Shown here one piece after another: positions 1 through 9,190 of a stretch of DNA of 64,000 nt (positions are counted from its first letter, which is position 1; each line of letters begins with the position of its first letter). The notes under the pieces were generated by a model. The model was not told the DNA's origin, did not search any database, and was given only the letters and a program-made list of their open reading frames with translations. Both the position numbers and the translations under genes were made by a program. The stretch comes from Promethearchaeota archaeon (lineage in GTDB: Archaea > Asgardarchaeota > Lokiarchaeia > Sigyniarchaeales > SOKP01): contig JAEOTP010000043.1 of the NCBI GenBank assembly GCA_016839765.1, positions 62,001 to 126,000 on the forward strand, in the 5' to 3' direction.

Positions 1-738
1 TACAGGTTTTTTTATTGTTGTTTTTTTTAATTCTTCAAAAAAAATGTGCCCGTTACCTGAACCAAAAGACTCTAAGTATGCAGCTATGACTTTAGTTTTA
101 ATATCTGAACTATAATGTTTAATGAAATCAATACAATTCAAATCTATTTGATTGCCGAATGAAACCCCATATCTAAGTCTCATATCTCTTTTAGAACTAG
201 CTTCTATTAATTGATTTAAATGACCTCCCGATTGAGACATAAATGATATAGATCCAGGAACTACAAAAGGAGTGCTAAATGAGAATGCCATTCCTGTATC
301 TGCGTTATAAGGCCCTAAACAATTAGGGCCAATAATCCGGGTTTCAGATCCATTAATTATATCTTTTATTTCTTGTTCTAATTGTAACCCTTCAAAATCA
401 CCTGTTTCTGAAAATCCTGATGAAAAGATAATTACCCATGCAACTTTTTTCTCAACACATTCTTTTAAAACCTTAGGGATGATTTTTGTTTTTACAGAAA
501 TATATACGGTATCAATGGGATAAGGTATATCTAATATTGAAGCATAACATTTCCAATCTAGAATTTTATCATACTTTGGATTAACTGGGTAAAAGGTTGT
601 CGTCCATTTTGATTCTTTAAAAACACTTAAATACAACATTGAACCAAATTTGGAGTTTTCAGAGGCTCCAATAAAGGCTATATGCTTTGGGTAAAATAAG
701 GTGTTAAATTTTTCAAAGTTGTATTCTGTTGAAACCAT
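1..738 (-). CDS. ADP-forming acyl-CoA synthetase, CoA-binding (alpha) part, C-terminus outside window
   Basis: Not in the ORF track because it runs off the left edge: I translated 246 codons from an ATG at 738 on the minus strand with no stop. The protein starts with a CoA-binding Rossmann segment (IAFIGASENSKFG). It continues with SSGFSETGD, RIIGPNCLG, SQSGG and VSFGNQIDLN, the usual motif order of the CoA-binding and succinyl-CoA-ligase-like domains of NDP-forming acyl-CoA synthetases (AcdA type). In archaea these make ATP and acetate or another acid from acyl-CoA, ADP and phosphate. Whether the ATP-grasp beta part is fused or separate cannot be seen. The diverging neighbour is the CODH/ACS corrinoid subunit, which fits acetyl-CoA metabolism. 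Confidence 0.85.
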   Translation of the reverse strand, partial: MVSTEYNFEKFNTLFYPKHIAFIGASENSKFGSMLYLSVFKESKWTTTFYPVNPKYDKILDWKCYASILDIPYPIDTVYISVKTKIIPKVLKECVEKKVAWVIIFSSGFSETGDFEGLQLEQEIKDIINGSETRIIGPNCLGPYNADTGMAFSFSTPFVVPGSISFMSQSGGHLNQLIEASSKRDMRLRYGVSFGNQIDLNCIDFIKHYSSDIKTKVIAAYLESFGSGNGHIFFEELKKTTIKKPV

Positions 739-963
739 TTAACTAGAAAAAATATCGAATAGTTAAATTCTTTTTGATAGAATTCAGATACAAGTTAAAA
801 TTCATCAATAGGAGGTTTTACTTTTCGAGTTAGTTTAATATTTTAACTTAATACTATTTAGGTTTTACATATTTATGTAAAAAACCAAATTTTTAATGTT
901 AAATATAATTAGAGTACACATAATATTTCAAAATACAATAATTAAAAATAGTGAAGTTATAGA

Positions 964-2421
964 ATGGCAAGACCAAGCCCATTAGAAGTTTATGCCCTTC
1001 TTGATAAATCAAACTGTAAGGATTGCGGATACGATACTTGTATGGCATTTGCTACAGATTTACTCGAAAGAAAGATTAGGGTAAAAGATTGTACTCATTT
1101 AATTCAAGATCCTAAACAAGCAAAAAATCTTAATAAATTGATAAAAGTAGTAACTCCTCCTCAAAAACCCGTAATAATTGGTACAGGAGAGAGACAATGT
1201 GAGATTGGAGGTGAAGAAGTGTTAATGCGTCATCAACTCACATATTATAATCCCACTGCCCTATTTTTAGAAATAGCTGATGAGGATCCTAATATAGAAG
1301 ACACAGCAAAATATTTAACAGATTTAAAGATTGAAAGAATTGGTGATGTTTTAACTCTTGATGGTATTGCATTAAGATGTGTATCCGGGGATTCAGAACA
1401 ATTTAAACTAGCTGCTAAAAAATTAACAGAAGCTTCAAACCTTCCAATTATGTTATGTTGCTTAGATCCGGATTTATTATTAGCAGCAGCTGGAGAAATT
1501 AAAGAAAAAAAACCTTTGTTATATGCTATTACAAAAGATTCTTGGGAAAAAATAGGAACTTTTGCAGTTCAAAATGGTTTGCCTGTAGTAGCAGTCTCAA
1601 ATAATTTGGATGAATTAATATCTATCAGCGCTACATTGAAAAAATTAGGGGTTAAGGAAATAGTTTTAGATCCTGGTACTTTTTACGGCCCAGGTAAATT
1701 AGCTTACACCTATGATAAAATAATGCAAATTAGAAAAGCAGCGATAGATAATGAAGATGTTAATGCGGGATGGCCAGTAATGGGAGTACCTGCTGCATAT
1801 TGGAGTCAAGTTAAAGTAGAAAGCGATAAAGACCTTTGGTTACATCAATATCAAGAAGTAATTATGGGTGCAATCATGGAATCAATCGATACATCTTTAA
1901 TCGTACTACATACAGGCCAGAAAAAAGAGGAAATCTGGGCTTTATTAGCTCTGATGACTTTAAGACAATCTGTTTTCAGCGATCCTCGTGTGTATCCTGC
2001 TGTAGATCCGGGATTATATAAAATTGGAGAACCTGATGATATGGCACCTATTTTTGTCACTAGTAACTATCGGATGACGAAAATTCCTGTCGAACAAGAT
2101 TTACAAGGCGCAAATCTCAATTGTTGGTTGCTAGTAGCTGATACAGAAGGTATAGGAATTGAGAGTGCTGTAGCAGGAGGTCAATTTAACGCTGGTGGTA
2201 TAGCAGAAGCTGTAAAGGAGTTTAAAGCCTTTGATAATGTAAAACATAGAATATTAGTTCTTCCTGGTATGGCTGCAAGGTTAAGTGGAGCTTTAGAGGA
2301 CGAAGCAGACGCTTTTGTCGTTGTGGGTCCAAGAGATTCGAGTGGTATACCAAAATTTATGGAAATTCAATGGAAACCCGAAGAATTCATGAAAGAATAC
2401 GAATCCTGGTCAAAAGAATAA
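964..2421 (+). CDS. cdhE: Acetyl-CoA decarbonylase/synthase gamma subunit (corrinoid Fe-S protein large subunit)
   Basis: Large subunit of the corrinoid iron-sulfur protein, which carries the methyl group between tetrahydropterin and the acetyl-CoA synthase A-cluster in the Wood-Ljungdahl pathway. The N-terminus holds the expected [4Fe-4S] site, Cys18-x2-Cys21-x4-Cys26-x16-Cys43 (SNCKDCGYDTC). The middle is the TIM-barrel part (VLDPGTFYGPGKL region). The C-terminal third (about 375-485) is the corrinoid-binding domain, with TEGIGIESAVAGGQFNAGGI. At 485 residues it is near the usual archaeal length. The gene is monocistronic here: it lies apart from the other Cdh subunits, none of which is in the window, and is followed by a T-rich stretch and a convergent HAD gene. 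Confidence 0.93.
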   Translation: MARPSPLEVYALLDKSNCKDCGYDTCMAFATDLLERKIRVKDCTHLIQDPKQAKNLNKLIKVVTPPQKPVIIGTGERQCEIGGEEVLMRHQLTYYNPTALFLEIADEDPNIEDTAKYLTDLKIERIGDVLTLDGIALRCVSGDSEQFKLAAKKLTEASNLPIMLCCLDPDLLLAAAGEIKEKKPLLYAITKDSWEKIGTFAVQNGLPVVAVSNNLDELISISATLKKLGVKEIVLDPGTFYGPGKLAYTYDKIMQIRKAAIDNEDVNAGWPVMGVPAAYWSQVKVESDKDLWLHQYQEVIMGAIMESIDTSLIVLHTGQKKEEIWALLALMTLRQSVFSDPRVYPAVDPGLYKIGEPDDMAPIFVTSNYRMTKIPVEQDLQGANLNCWLLVADTEGIGIESAVAGGQFNAGGIAEAVKEFKAFDNVKHRILVLPGMAARLSGALEDEADAFVVVGPRDSSGIPKFMEIQWKPEEFMKEYESWSKE

Positions 2422-2459
2422 AAATCTTTTTCCTTTTTTTATATTTTTAAAAATTATAT

Positions 2460-3125
2460 TTATTCTAAAAGTGAATAAATCTTTTTCAGAGTTATTTCTC
2501 CTATACTATTTAGAACTAGTCCCTTTCCCTCCTTTAGTTCCTTTAATTGATTAGCTGAATGATGTCCCGTCAATACACCAATAAAGGGACAATTGAGGTT
2601 ATTAGACAATAGCACATCCTTAGGGTGATCTCCAATAACAATAATGTTATATCCTGAGTATTTATCTTGTAAAATCGTTTTCAATTTTGGATCTAATTTT
2701 CCTAACTCCTTTCTTTCCTCAGTTTCTCCTAAAATATAGTTAAAAAATTTCTTAATCTTTAGTATTTCAAGAATTCTTTCTGCCAATTCCTGTTTTTTAG
2801 AGGTAATTATGCCCATAATAAAGTTATTTTTCTTAAGCTCCCTTAATTTCTTCTTTACACCTGGTAGAAGATGCGATTGATAAATTCCTTTAGAACCATA
2901 ATATTCTCTAAAAGCAGATGATAATAGTGAGGGATCTAAGTTTGTTACCTTAGCAAACATTTCATTCAATGGTATTCCAATCATAATTTCTATTTTGGAT
3001 CGTTCTATTTCTGAAAAATTAAATTTTCTTAAAGCATAATTAAAAGAATTGGTTATACCTTCCTTATTGTTAATGAGAGTATTGTCTAAATCAAAACTTA
3101 AAATAATTTTTTCTCTTTCAATCAT
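2460..3125 (-). CDS. HAD-superfamily phosphatase (Gph-like)
   Basis: A 221-residue haloacid-dehalogenase-like hydrolase. Motif I FDLDNT (Asp12/Asp14) gives the nucleophile and acid/base, motif II is the IITSKK segment, and motif IV is VIGDHPKDV for Mg2+ binding. The helical cap between motif I and II (about 20-90) is of the phosphoglycolate phosphatase (COG0546) type. Substrate cannot be told from sequence; sugar phosphate or phosphoglycolate repair are family options. It is convergent with cdhE and not obviously in an operon. Confidence 0.8.
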   Translation of the reverse strand: MIEREKIILSFDLDNTLINNKEGITNSFNYALRKFNFSEIERSKIEIMIGIPLNEMFAKVTNLDPSLLSSAFREYYGSKGIYQSHLLPGVKKKLRELKKNNFIMGIITSKKQELAERILEILKIKKFFNYILGETEERKELGKLDPKLKTILQDKYSGYNIIVIGDHPKDVLLSNNLNCPFIGVLTGHHSANQLKELKEGKGLVLNSIGEITLKKIYSLLE

Positions 3126-3231
3126 AAAGATCTAAAGATCTCAGGTAGTATTTTTAATATTTAATAAAAAGTAAAAATTTAAAAAAAAGATATTTTAATA
3201 ATTTCAATAAACCAACGTAATTACATTGTGT

Positions 3232-4461
3232 TTATGTCATATATATTGTTAATAGCGGGTCTCCAAATATTTTCATTCCATATACTTCTTCCCAATGATG
3301 AAGTGGGATAATTTCTGGTCCATAAAACCAATCTTTAAAGGCTTCTCCGAAAATTTTTCCATTTTTAAGAGAATCATAGAATGGTTGATAGAGACTCATT
3401 CCTCCTGATCTAGCACATCCTATTACATTTAGCGCTTGACCACTAAAAAGATAATGCGTGGCGATATTATTTTGTATCATCAGATTAGCTGAAAAGCAGG
3501 AATATAAATTAAAGAATAGAGGTTGCGGTGCAGCATTATAGATATCATTATATGTTAATATACCATCATCAGCACTAGGAGAACCCCCTTGGTAAACGTT
3601 AATACCAAATTGTTGTTCAGTACCATTACAGTGAGCCATTACATGTACTAGTTCATAATTCGTAAAATTTGGATGTGTAGTGTCTGATATATTTGAAAGG
3701 AAATTTGCTGCATTGGTAGCATCATTACTAAAATAATTATAGTCAGACTCACAGGTAAGATTAGTTAATGTATACGCTGTGAAATTACTAATCCATTCAT
3801 CTCTATAACTTGCCCATTCATCATCGATATAAAGTAATGCTTTATGAGAACGGTTTGTAAGACCAATCCTTAAATTATGATCTCGAGAAAAGAAATTACT
3901 TAATGAAGTAATAGGATTAAACCCAATCTTAGATATTGTATATGGACTAATACGAGCAACCCAGATTTCTGGAAGTGCATCTGCAGTGCCGTTATTATGT
4001 TCTACATTATTGTCTGCGGCTCCAACATCGTAAAAACTATTTCCATTTACATCAGTCCAATTACCATCTAAATCCATCAAATAATAATCGCATGAGAAAT
4101 TGCGATACATAGACCAGGCCGAGTCCCAATACCTTGCTTTTGCAAATGGAAGCTTTCCTATTAAAATCGCACCTGTTAACCCATTTGTATAAGCTGTAGT
4201 TATATTATTCTTAAGTTGGCTAACATCATTAATTGACCAATTAATTACATCTGCATTATATCCTTGAGCTATAATATCTTGTTTATATTGATTGATTTCT
4301 ACAGATAAACTAGAATAAATTGTGGAATTGACATAAATATTAACTTTTAATCGAGTTTGACTTGGTTCTTCTTTAAAATATGGTAAGATAAGTGCTAAAG
4401 ATATGGCAGTGCCAAATAAGATTATTGTGGTGAGTATAATGGCTTTAACATTTTTTCTCAT
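3232..4461 (-). CDS. Secreted or membrane-anchored gingipain-like (peptidase C25, clan CD) protein
   Basis: A 409-residue protein with an N-terminal hydrophobic helix (about 7-28) acting as signal or anchor, so the rest should lie outside the cell. Features of the C25/caspase-like fold are visible: LPEIWVARISPY, VHVMAHCNGT with a candidate catalytic His277, NLYSCFSANL with candidate nucleophile Cys322, NVIGCARSGGM, and a final FGDPLLTIY. An Asp-rich stretch (DLDGNWTDVNGN) near 130 looks like a Ca2+ loop. These point to a cysteine endopeptidase or a related caspase-like domain. Activity is inferred. The gene stands alone between a HAD phosphatase and a TPR protein. Asn-x-Ser/Thr sequons are frequent, consistent with an N-glycosylated surface protein. 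Confidence 0.65.
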   Translation of the reverse strand: MRKNVKAIILTTIILFGTAISLALILPYFKEEPSQTRLKVNIYVNSTIYSSLSVEINQYKQDIIAQGYNADVINWSINDVSQLKNNITTAYTNGLTGAILIGKLPFAKARYWDSAWSMYRNFSCDYYLMDLDGNWTDVNGNSFYDVGAADNNVEHNNGTADALPEIWVARISPYTISKIGFNPITSLSNFFSRDHNLRIGLTNRSHKALLYIDDEWASYRDEWISNFTAYTLTNLTCESDYNYFSNDATNAANFLSNISDTTHPNFTNYELVHVMAHCNGTEQQFGINVYQGGSPSADDGILTYNDIYNAAPQPLFFNLYSCFSANLMIQNNIATHYLFSGQALNVIGCARSGGMSLYQPFYDSLKNGKIFGEAFKDWFYGPEIIPLHHWEEVYGMKIFGDPLLTIYMT

Positions 4462-4593
4462 ATTTTAAACCCTTAATTATTTTTAGATTAAAAAATCTTA
4501 ATCAAATCTAAAATTGATCTTTATAATTACATAAAGTTTGAAATATATATTTATATGGTTAAGTGATCTGTAGGTGTTAAATTTAGAATGTTG

Positions 4594-6201
4594 TTAGGTG
4601 GCAATTTTAAAACCTTTAAACAACCGTAACAAGTACATTATTTCTTCACTACCTTGAATGATTCTTTGTATTCCATATGGAAAGTCTTGGAATTCAACTT
4701 GTTTCCCTTGAGAAACCCATCCTATAATTAACTGTACCATTTCCTTATATTTTTTTACCGTATGCCCTTTGGATTCAATTTCTGAAATAATTTTTTGAGC
4801 TTTCTTTATTTTACCATTTAAAATTGAAGATATTGCTGCTAAAACGTAAGATTGTACGATATGAGAATACCTTATTTTTTTTAGATTGGCTGCCTTGTAA
4901 TAATATTTATAAAGATTATTAATCATTTCATTAAGTAAAAAATCTTTTGCTGTATCAAGTTGCTGGTAAAATTTAATGGATTCTAAAATGAGTGTAGCTG
5001 CTGTATAAAATTCTTTATTCTTTAATCCTTCTTTCGCAATTATATATAATCCCCTAACTATTTGGTTAAAAATGCCAAATCTATTAAATTCTAATCGTCC
5101 TTCGATAGCAATGTCATAAGCATAAAGATAACTCTCAGTTGAATCATTTACATTTTCTGTTTTCCAATAATCGTCACCAGCTTTAACATAATGCTTATAG
5201 GCCATTTCTAAATTATTTAGTTCTTTAAATGTTACCGCTGCATTGAAAAAATTTGTAGCTGCATCTTCATATTCTTCAATTTTTTCTAAGTAATTACCAG
5301 CTAATACAAAGCATGATGCTGATTCAATGAGATTATTATTAATTTCTTGATAACATAAAGCAGCTCCACGATAAAATCGTGCAATTTTTTGAAAATTTTC
5401 CTTACTTTTTTCTAAGTTTTCTGCAAGGTTTATATAGGCTCCAGCTTCCTTTTTTGAGTAATGAATAAATTGATCCTCATCTTCGATTGATTCATATAAT
5501 TTCTTCAAGACTTGACAAATTTGAGCTATTATAAGATTATCATTTTCTCCTTCAATACTTTCATATAATCCATTAAAATACTCAACTGCTTCTTGAAGAA
5601 TATTTTTAGATTTACCTATTTCATCCAATTCTTCATAGCAAAAAGAGATTTGTTGGTAAGAATATGATGATAAATCATAATACTGATATTCTTTTGATAT
5701 ATCTATAGCAGAATCATAATATTTTATAGCTCTCTTAAAGTCATTAATTTTAAGATATAATTCAGCAATATTCTGATAATTTTGAGCAAACTTTCTAGTT
5801 TCATCAAACTCCTTTAAAAGCTTACTTTCTTGTTTAAGAAAATCTATACTATTAATTATGTTCTTTCTTTCTAATTTAGAATCACGCAATTTTTCTGCAT
5901 ATATATCTGCTATTCTTAAATAAATTTCCGCAATTTCATGCAACCTTGCCTGTAATTTGTATGTAATTATTTGATTTTCCCATAGTTTAATTGAAAATTT
6001 ATACAGTTTATTTGAATGATTGTTATTAAAATCTTCCAATAATTCAGCTGCGGTGTATAAAAATTCACCGGCTTCAAAGTAATCTCCAGATCCAACTATT
6101 TCATTAGCATACTCAATAGAATCTTCAATTAATTCTTGAATTTTTCTATCTCTCTCTTTTTGGACTTTTAAAGACTTGATACTTGTTACAAGCTCACTCA
6201 A
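4594..6201 (-). CDS. TPR protein resembling alpha-SNAP
   Basis: A 535-residue all-helical protein built of consecutive TPR-like helix pairs, e.g. RAIKYYDSAIDISKEY and YEDAATNFFNAAVTFKELNN. The pattern of Ala/Tyr-rich helices with FxxAAxxxxE-type repeats is like eukaryotic alpha/gamma-SNAP, and similar proteins are known in Asgard archaea. A role as scaffold or membrane-trafficking-like adaptor is inference only. The start is uncertain: the tracked start is TTG at 6201, yet the same frame stays open and looks coding for about 16 codons upstream (EDSYIDYGDYLEK) without any ATG, GTG or TTG. Confidence 0.7.
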   Translation of the reverse strand: MSELVTSIKSLKVQKERDRKIQELIEDSIEYANEIVGSGDYFEAGEFLYTAAELLEDFNNNHSNKLYKFSIKLWENQIITYKLQARLHEIAEIYLRIADIYAEKLRDSKLERKNIINSIDFLKQESKLLKEFDETRKFAQNYQNIAELYLKINDFKRAIKYYDSAIDISKEYQYYDLSSYSYQQISFCYEELDEIGKSKNILQEAVEYFNGLYESIEGENDNLIIAQICQVLKKLYESIEDEDQFIHYSKKEAGAYINLAENLEKSKENFQKIARFYRGAALCYQEINNNLIESASCFVLAGNYLEKIEEYEDAATNFFNAAVTFKELNNLEMAYKHYVKAGDDYWKTENVNDSTESYLYAYDIAIEGRLEFNRFGIFNQIVRGLYIIAKEGLKNKEFYTAATLILESIKFYQQLDTAKDFLLNEMINNLYKYYYKAANLKKIRYSHIVQSYVLAAISSILNGKIKKAQKIISEIESKGHTVKKYKEMVQLIIGWVSQGKQVEFQDFPYGIQRIIQGSEEIMYLLRLFKGFKIAT

Positions 6202-6535
6202 CTTTTCTAAGTAATCTCCATAATCTATATAGCTATCTTCTCGGAGGATCTATAATCAACCCTTTAGTTTATGCCAAATTCTATGTATAAAAATTAATAT
6301 ACACATAAAAAATACATGGTTTTTTAGAAAAATTTTAAAAGACATATTTGAAATGTCAATTAGCTTATTAATCCTCATATTTCATTTAAGACTATTTTAC
6401 AATTTTGAGATAAAACACTTTTTAAATTATGGAAATAGCTTTAAATATTAAAATAGTCTTATTAATATTAATTAAAATCAAAGTATTGATATAAATAAAA
6501 AATCAAGGTGTGTTAAAATAAAGCAAGTATCAGAA

Positions 6536-6727
6536 TTGTTAGAGACAGGATTGTATGAAACATTTAAGCCTGAGAAGAGAATGGTAGTAAGAGACCTTCT
6601 TAAAGAGTTAAACCTGGAGGGAAAATTTTTTGGAATCCTAGTTAACGGAAAAAAGGCTACCGAAGACACAGTTATTAGGGAAACAGACGAAATTATCATC
6701 CTACCCCACATTGCCGGGGGAAGTTAA
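6536..6727 (+). CDS. Ubiquitin-like sulfur carrier (MoaD/ThiS/SAMP family)
   Basis: A small beta-grasp protein ending in ...AGGS. The C-terminal Gly-Gly is the signature of sulfur carriers and archaeal SAMPs, which are activated by an E1-like enzyme and passed to thiocarboxylate chemistry or protein conjugation. The core VVRDLLKELNLEGKFFGILVNGKKA and a final hydrophobic strand (EIIILPHIAGG) fit the fold. The tracked TTG start at 6536 would delete strand 1. The frame continues upstream as KIKQVSEL, a good first strand, to a stop at 6473 with only ATT (6485) or ATA (6491, 6518) as possible starts. One Ser follows the Gly-Gly, so trimming may be needed for activation. Confidence 0.75.
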   Translation: MLETGLYETFKPEKRMVVRDLLKELNLEGKFFGILVNGKKATEDTVIRETDEIIILPHIAGGS

Positions 6728-6808
6728 AATTTATTAATTTTTTTAGAGAATCTCTTTATTTTTAATCGAATTTAGGTTAATAAACCTTCAATTTAATTTT
6801 TAATAAAA

Positions 6809-7789
6809 TTATTTGAGATCGATTTTTAAAAGATCTTGTGCTAAAATTGTATTAGGAAAAATTTCTTGAGCGTCTTTTAACAATTTTTCAGCATCTTCTT
6901 GATATCTTGAGGAAATATGAGTTAATATTAGCCGTTTTGCGTTCATTCTCAAGGCCATATTTGCGGCATCAACCGAAGTTGAATGTTTCTTTTCTTTAGC
7001 AATGTGATCTAATTCCTTTGAAAAGGTAGCTTCATGTATCAATATGTCTGAACCCTCACCAATACCTATTAACGAATCACAAGGAACTGTATCTCCTGAA
7101 TAAGTCACTTTTCTACCTGGACGTTTAGGGCCAACAATTTTCTCCTTAAACGGGTCTATTTTTTTTCCTTTAAAATCTATAATTTCGCCTTCTTGTAATT
7201 TCTTCCAAAGGTGACTTGCTGGGATTCCTAGTTCTTGTGCTCTCTCAGGATTAAATTTACCACTACGAGGTTTTTCTATAAACGAATAAGCAAATGTTAA
7301 TACTGAATGTTCAACTAAAGTATATTTTAGTATGTATCTTTTACCTTCAAAAATAATATTATTTTCAATTTCAATTTCTTTAGAAGGCTTTTCTGAATCT
7401 AAACCTTTGAATTCAATTAATTTTTTTTGCAGATGATCAATTTCAATAATCTTAATTGGATAATCTGCTTTTAATCCAAGAATTTTTCTATGCAAATACA
7501 AATATAAGTAAAGATTTCTGGGACCATAAATGGTGAGCGGAGCAGTCCTTTCAATTAAACCAAAGCGGAATAGAAGACCCGGAAGTCCTATTATATGATC
7601 CCCATGAAAATGAGAAATTAAAATATTTAGTGGTTTGTTAAATTTTAAACCCGCTTGATTTAAACGCCGTTGAAGATCTTCACCACAATCAAAGAGGATT
7701 AATTCATTTTTATATTTAAGAGCAATTGAGGGCAAGTTCCTTTCTTTGATGGGGATTGCTGCAGAAGAACCTAAAATAATTATTTCCAT
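6809..7789 (-). CDS. rnz: Ribonuclease Z (tRNA 3'-endonuclease)
   Basis: Metallo-beta-lactamase-fold endonuclease that removes the 3' trailer of pre-tRNAs. The Zn-binding motif SHFHGDH is near residue 60. The later ligands are in YSGDT, the conserved HEATF and ILTHISSRY. The flexible-arm region lies around 150-200. At 326 residues it has the normal length of the short tRNase Z form. It begins six bases after the stop of the coiled-coil gene 7796..9115 and so is probably co-transcribed with it. Confidence 0.95.
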   Translation of the reverse strand: MEIIILGSSAAIPIKERNLPSIALKYKNELILFDCGEDLQRRLNQAGLKFNKPLNILISHFHGDHIIGLPGLLFRFGLIERTAPLTIYGPRNLYLYLYLHRKILGLKADYPIKIIEIDHLQKKLIEFKGLDSEKPSKEIEIENNIIFEGKRYILKYTLVEHSVLTFAYSFIEKPRSGKFNPERAQELGIPASHLWKKLQEGEIIDFKGKKIDPFKEKIVGPKRPGRKVTYSGDTVPCDSLIGIGEGSDILIHEATFSKELDHIAKEKKHSTSVDAANMALRMNAKRLILTHISSRYQEDAEKLLKDAQEIFPNTILAQDLLKIDLK

Positions 7790-7795
7790 ATTTCA

Positions 7796-9115
7796 TTATA
7801 TAGTTTTTCTTAGCCGATCAATTTCTAGCCTTTGCTCAATATTCTGTTTGGTCAAGTCTTCAATAATTGTTTTTAATTCTTCAATTCTTAATATAAGCTT
7901 AGGGTTTTCAACTTCTTGGGTCTGAATATGAGTTTGGGCTGCTATGCTTAATTTATTTATATCATTCATTAATTCTGAAACTTTTTTATCCTTTAAACTT
8001 ATTTGATTTTCAAGGTCTTCATAACTTCTTTTAATCCTAATTGCTTCATTTTTTATTGTCGTAATTTCCTCATCTTTGGTCTTTAGGGCATTTTTCGCTT
8101 CATCTAATTGCTTTTGTAAAAAACTAGCCATTTCTCTCTGAATTTTTAAATTACTATCAATATTACTTTGAGGAACTGCTTCACTAGGCACTTTTTGATT
8201 TCCAGATGCCTTTAATTGTTCTTGAAGTATTGAGATTTGGGATTTAGACTTATTTAACTTAGTTTTTAACTCTTCGACAACCTGTTTAAGTGTTGGAGAT
8301 TGAGATGGGTCGTCCACTAAGCTTCTTTGTTCTCTTAATTCCTGAATTTCTGTTTCTTTATTCTCTAATTTAATTTTAAATTCCGCAATTTTATTTTCAT
8401 AGTCTTTAATTTTATTTTTAAACTTACTTTTATCTTTATAAGATTCTAATTTTTGTTTTAACTCATTATTTTCCCTTTTAGTCTTATTTAGTTTATTTTG
8501 TAGTTCTTCCAAAAGATTTTTGGAAATATTAGTACTGGTTACTGCTGCACTATCGTTGACAACTATTTCTGAAACGGATTCGTTTTTTTCGAGTTTTCGA
8601 TTTGATTCTGTCAATTGCAATTTTAAAGATTCAATTTCTTCTTCTTTTTCTCGTAAAACTTCGCTGAAATCACTGCTTCCAATATTCTTAAGTTTTAATT
8701 TCCGTATTAAAGATTCTTGTTTATTTATTTTATCCTGAAGTTCTTTTACTAAAATATTGAGGGGTGCTTTTTCTCTAAGATCCTCAACTCGAATAACAGA
8801 AGTAGATTTTTCTAGCAATTTTATATTATCAAGTTTTTTTTGGGCTTCAAGTTTATCTTTTCTTAAGAAGCCCATTCTATCCTTTAGTTCTCTAATCTCC
8901 CTATTCTTAGCATCTAATTCACTTTGTAATTTTGATTCTTTTACTTTTTTACTTTTCTTTTTAGAGGGTTCTTCTGACATAAGTTCATGCAATTTCATTA
9001 TTTCTTCTTCAAGATTGTCAATTTTATCGACATATCCTATGATTTCATTATCTTTTTTGTCAAGATCCTTCTTTAGTTCGTCAAGTTTCTTAAGTAATTT
9101 TTCTTCTTCTGTCAT
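7796..9115 (-). CDS. Long coiled-coil protein
   Basis: A 439-residue, Lys/Glu-rich protein that is nearly all heptad repeats (e.g. ELDAKNREIRELKDRM and KKLDELKKDLDKKDNE), interrupted by short Ser/Pro-rich linkers (near 50 and around 320). No catalytic motif, signal peptide or membrane helix is seen. Proteins of this type are common in Asgard archaea and have been discussed as cytoskeleton-like or tethering factors, but nothing here proves a role. It is the first gene of a two-gene unit with rnz. Confidence 0.75.
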   Translation of the reverse strand: MTEEEKLLKKLDELKKDLDKKDNEIIGYVDKIDNLEEEIMKLHELMSEEPSKKKSKKVKESKLQSELDAKNREIRELKDRMGFLRKDKLEAQKKLDNIKLLEKSTSVIRVEDLREKAPLNILVKELQDKINKQESLIRKLKLKNIGSSDFSEVLREKEEEIESLKLQLTESNRKLEKNESVSEIVVNDSAAVTSTNISKNLLEELQNKLNKTKRENNELKQKLESYKDKSKFKNKIKDYENKIAEFKIKLENKETEIQELREQRSLVDDPSQSPTLKQVVEELKTKLNKSKSQISILQEQLKASGNQKVPSEAVPQSNIDSNLKIQREMASFLQKQLDEAKNALKTKDEEITTIKNEAIRIKRSYEDLENQISLKDKKVSELMNDINKLSIAAQTHIQTQEVENPKLILRIEELKTIIEDLTKQNIEQRLEIDRLRKTI

Positions 9116-9190
9116 AGTTAGTTCAAATTGTTTAATTAGAAATTAATCCTATATATATCATCTTGCAATATATATTTTAATCTTTTTTAT

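Noticed and set aside
783-809. On the minus strand TTGATGA is followed 14 bases later by CTGA, like C and D' boxes of a C/D guide RNA.
   Set aside because: No matching C' and D boxes follow at the right spacing and the segment is not GC-enriched.
8757-9146. 129-residue plus-strand ORF opposite the coiled-coil gene.
   Set aside because: Ser/Phe-rich translation typical of the antisense of Lys/Glu-rich coiled coil; shadow ORF.
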